A stretch of DNA of 29,951 bases from a virus, in IMG/VR virus record IMGVR_UViG_3300042673_001607, positions 1 through 29,951 of that record. One strand, written 5' to 3'. Below the pieces are notes generated by a model that ran no database searches, was not told where the DNA came from, and saw nothing but the letters and a program-made list of their open reading frames with translations. Positions 29,725 to 29,951 of this stretch are shown here, piece after piece (position 1 is the first letter of the stretch; every line of letters starts with the position of its first letter). The position numbers and the translations under genes are program-made.

Positions 29725-29951
29725 ATGGCATCATTAGCAGAAATTCGCGCAAGACTAGCCGCTAGCGAATCCAAACAAGGCGGACAATCCACAGGCGGTG
29801 ACAATTCGATTTACCCACATTGGAACATGGACGAAGGCGCTAGTGCCACACTCCGTTTCTTGCCTGATGGCAATACCAAAAACACATTCTTTTGGCAAGA
29901 GCGGGCCATGATCCGTTTGCCATTCAATGGCATCAAAGGCGAAGCAGACTC
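29725..29951 (+). CDS. 32: Single-stranded DNA-binding protein, T4 gp32-like (partial)
   Basis: The first 75 residues are visible. The start MASLAEIRARLAASESK is the basic, cooperative-binding N-terminal domain. SIYPHWNMDEGASATLRFLP (~33-52), DGNTKNTFFWQERAMIRLPF follow, which is the beginning of the OB-fold core of gp32 in T4-like marine phages. It coats ssDNA during replication and recombination. AAAGG is 10 nt upstream of the ATG. The gene continues beyond the window. Confidence 0.93.
   Translation, partial: MASLAEIRARLAASESKQGGQSTGGDNSIYPHWNMDEGASATLRFLPDGNTKNTFFWQERAMIRLPFNGIKGEAD

Overview
The window is a 30-kb piece of a tailed-phage genome of the T4 superfamily (myovirus, contractile tail). 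I recognise homologues of T4 gp1 (dNMP kinase), gp4 (head completion), gp13, gp14 and gp15 (neck and tail completion), gp16 and gp17 (terminase), gp18 and gp19 (sheath, tube), a DexA-type exonuclease and the start of gp32. The size and style of several proteins (long gp14, gp15 and gp18, collagen-like fibre, FYDLNKKLADLA, RAREFV and KSFRARHNC signatures) look more like marine or freshwater 'far-T4' and cyanophage-type viruses than coliphage T4. No photosynthesis gene is seen. Good sigma70-type promoters and a Gram-negative-style signal peptide fit a proteobacterium-like host, but the host is inference.

Layout. 1-1.8 kb: end of an unrecognised gene, terminator, small structural-type gene, and a TPR-glycosyltransferase on the minus strand. 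1.8-7.8 kb: virion protein, a Rossmann-like protein, then a fibre or tailspike cluster ending in a collagen-like fibre. 11.0-7.8 kb, minus strand: gp14, gp15, Nudix. 11.1-14.5 kb: two unknown genes, gp13, DexA, gp1. 14.8-14.5 kb, minus strand: zinc-finger/HNH-like protein. 14.9-21.5 kb: gp18, gp19, tube-like protein, small protein, gp4, gp16. 21.5-25.8 kb: proteins whose N-termini resemble T4 capsid-targeting/prohead-protease signals. 25.8-29.6 kb: exported Staph-type nuclease, gp17, large conserved unknown. 29.7 kb to end: gp32.

Regulation is readable. A T4-late-like box, (N)TAAATA, precedes most structural genes, often only 4-7 nt before the ATG with no Shine-Dalgarno, which predicts near-leaderless late mRNAs. 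Sigma70-like promoters (TTGACC/TTGACG, 17 nt, TATAAT/TATACT) precede gp32 and two unknown genes; a weaker extended -10 precedes DexA-gp1. Where early transcription would run into a late gene (gp13, gp18), an inverted repeat pairs or blocks the ribosome site. The late box is placed so that a late transcript would lack all or most of the left arm. This matches the early-off/late-on RNA logic known for T4 gene e.

The best candidates for something undescribed are this set of hairpin/late-promoter switches with leaderless starts, the cluster of capsid-targeted proteins (including two tandem paralogues sharing head and tail tags), the triple AGGCAAC repeat in the gp32 leader, and CBM5/12-like segments inside gp14 and gp18. 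No tRNA, CRISPR, IS element, integrase or origin was recognised. No stretch over 300 bases lacks a gene.
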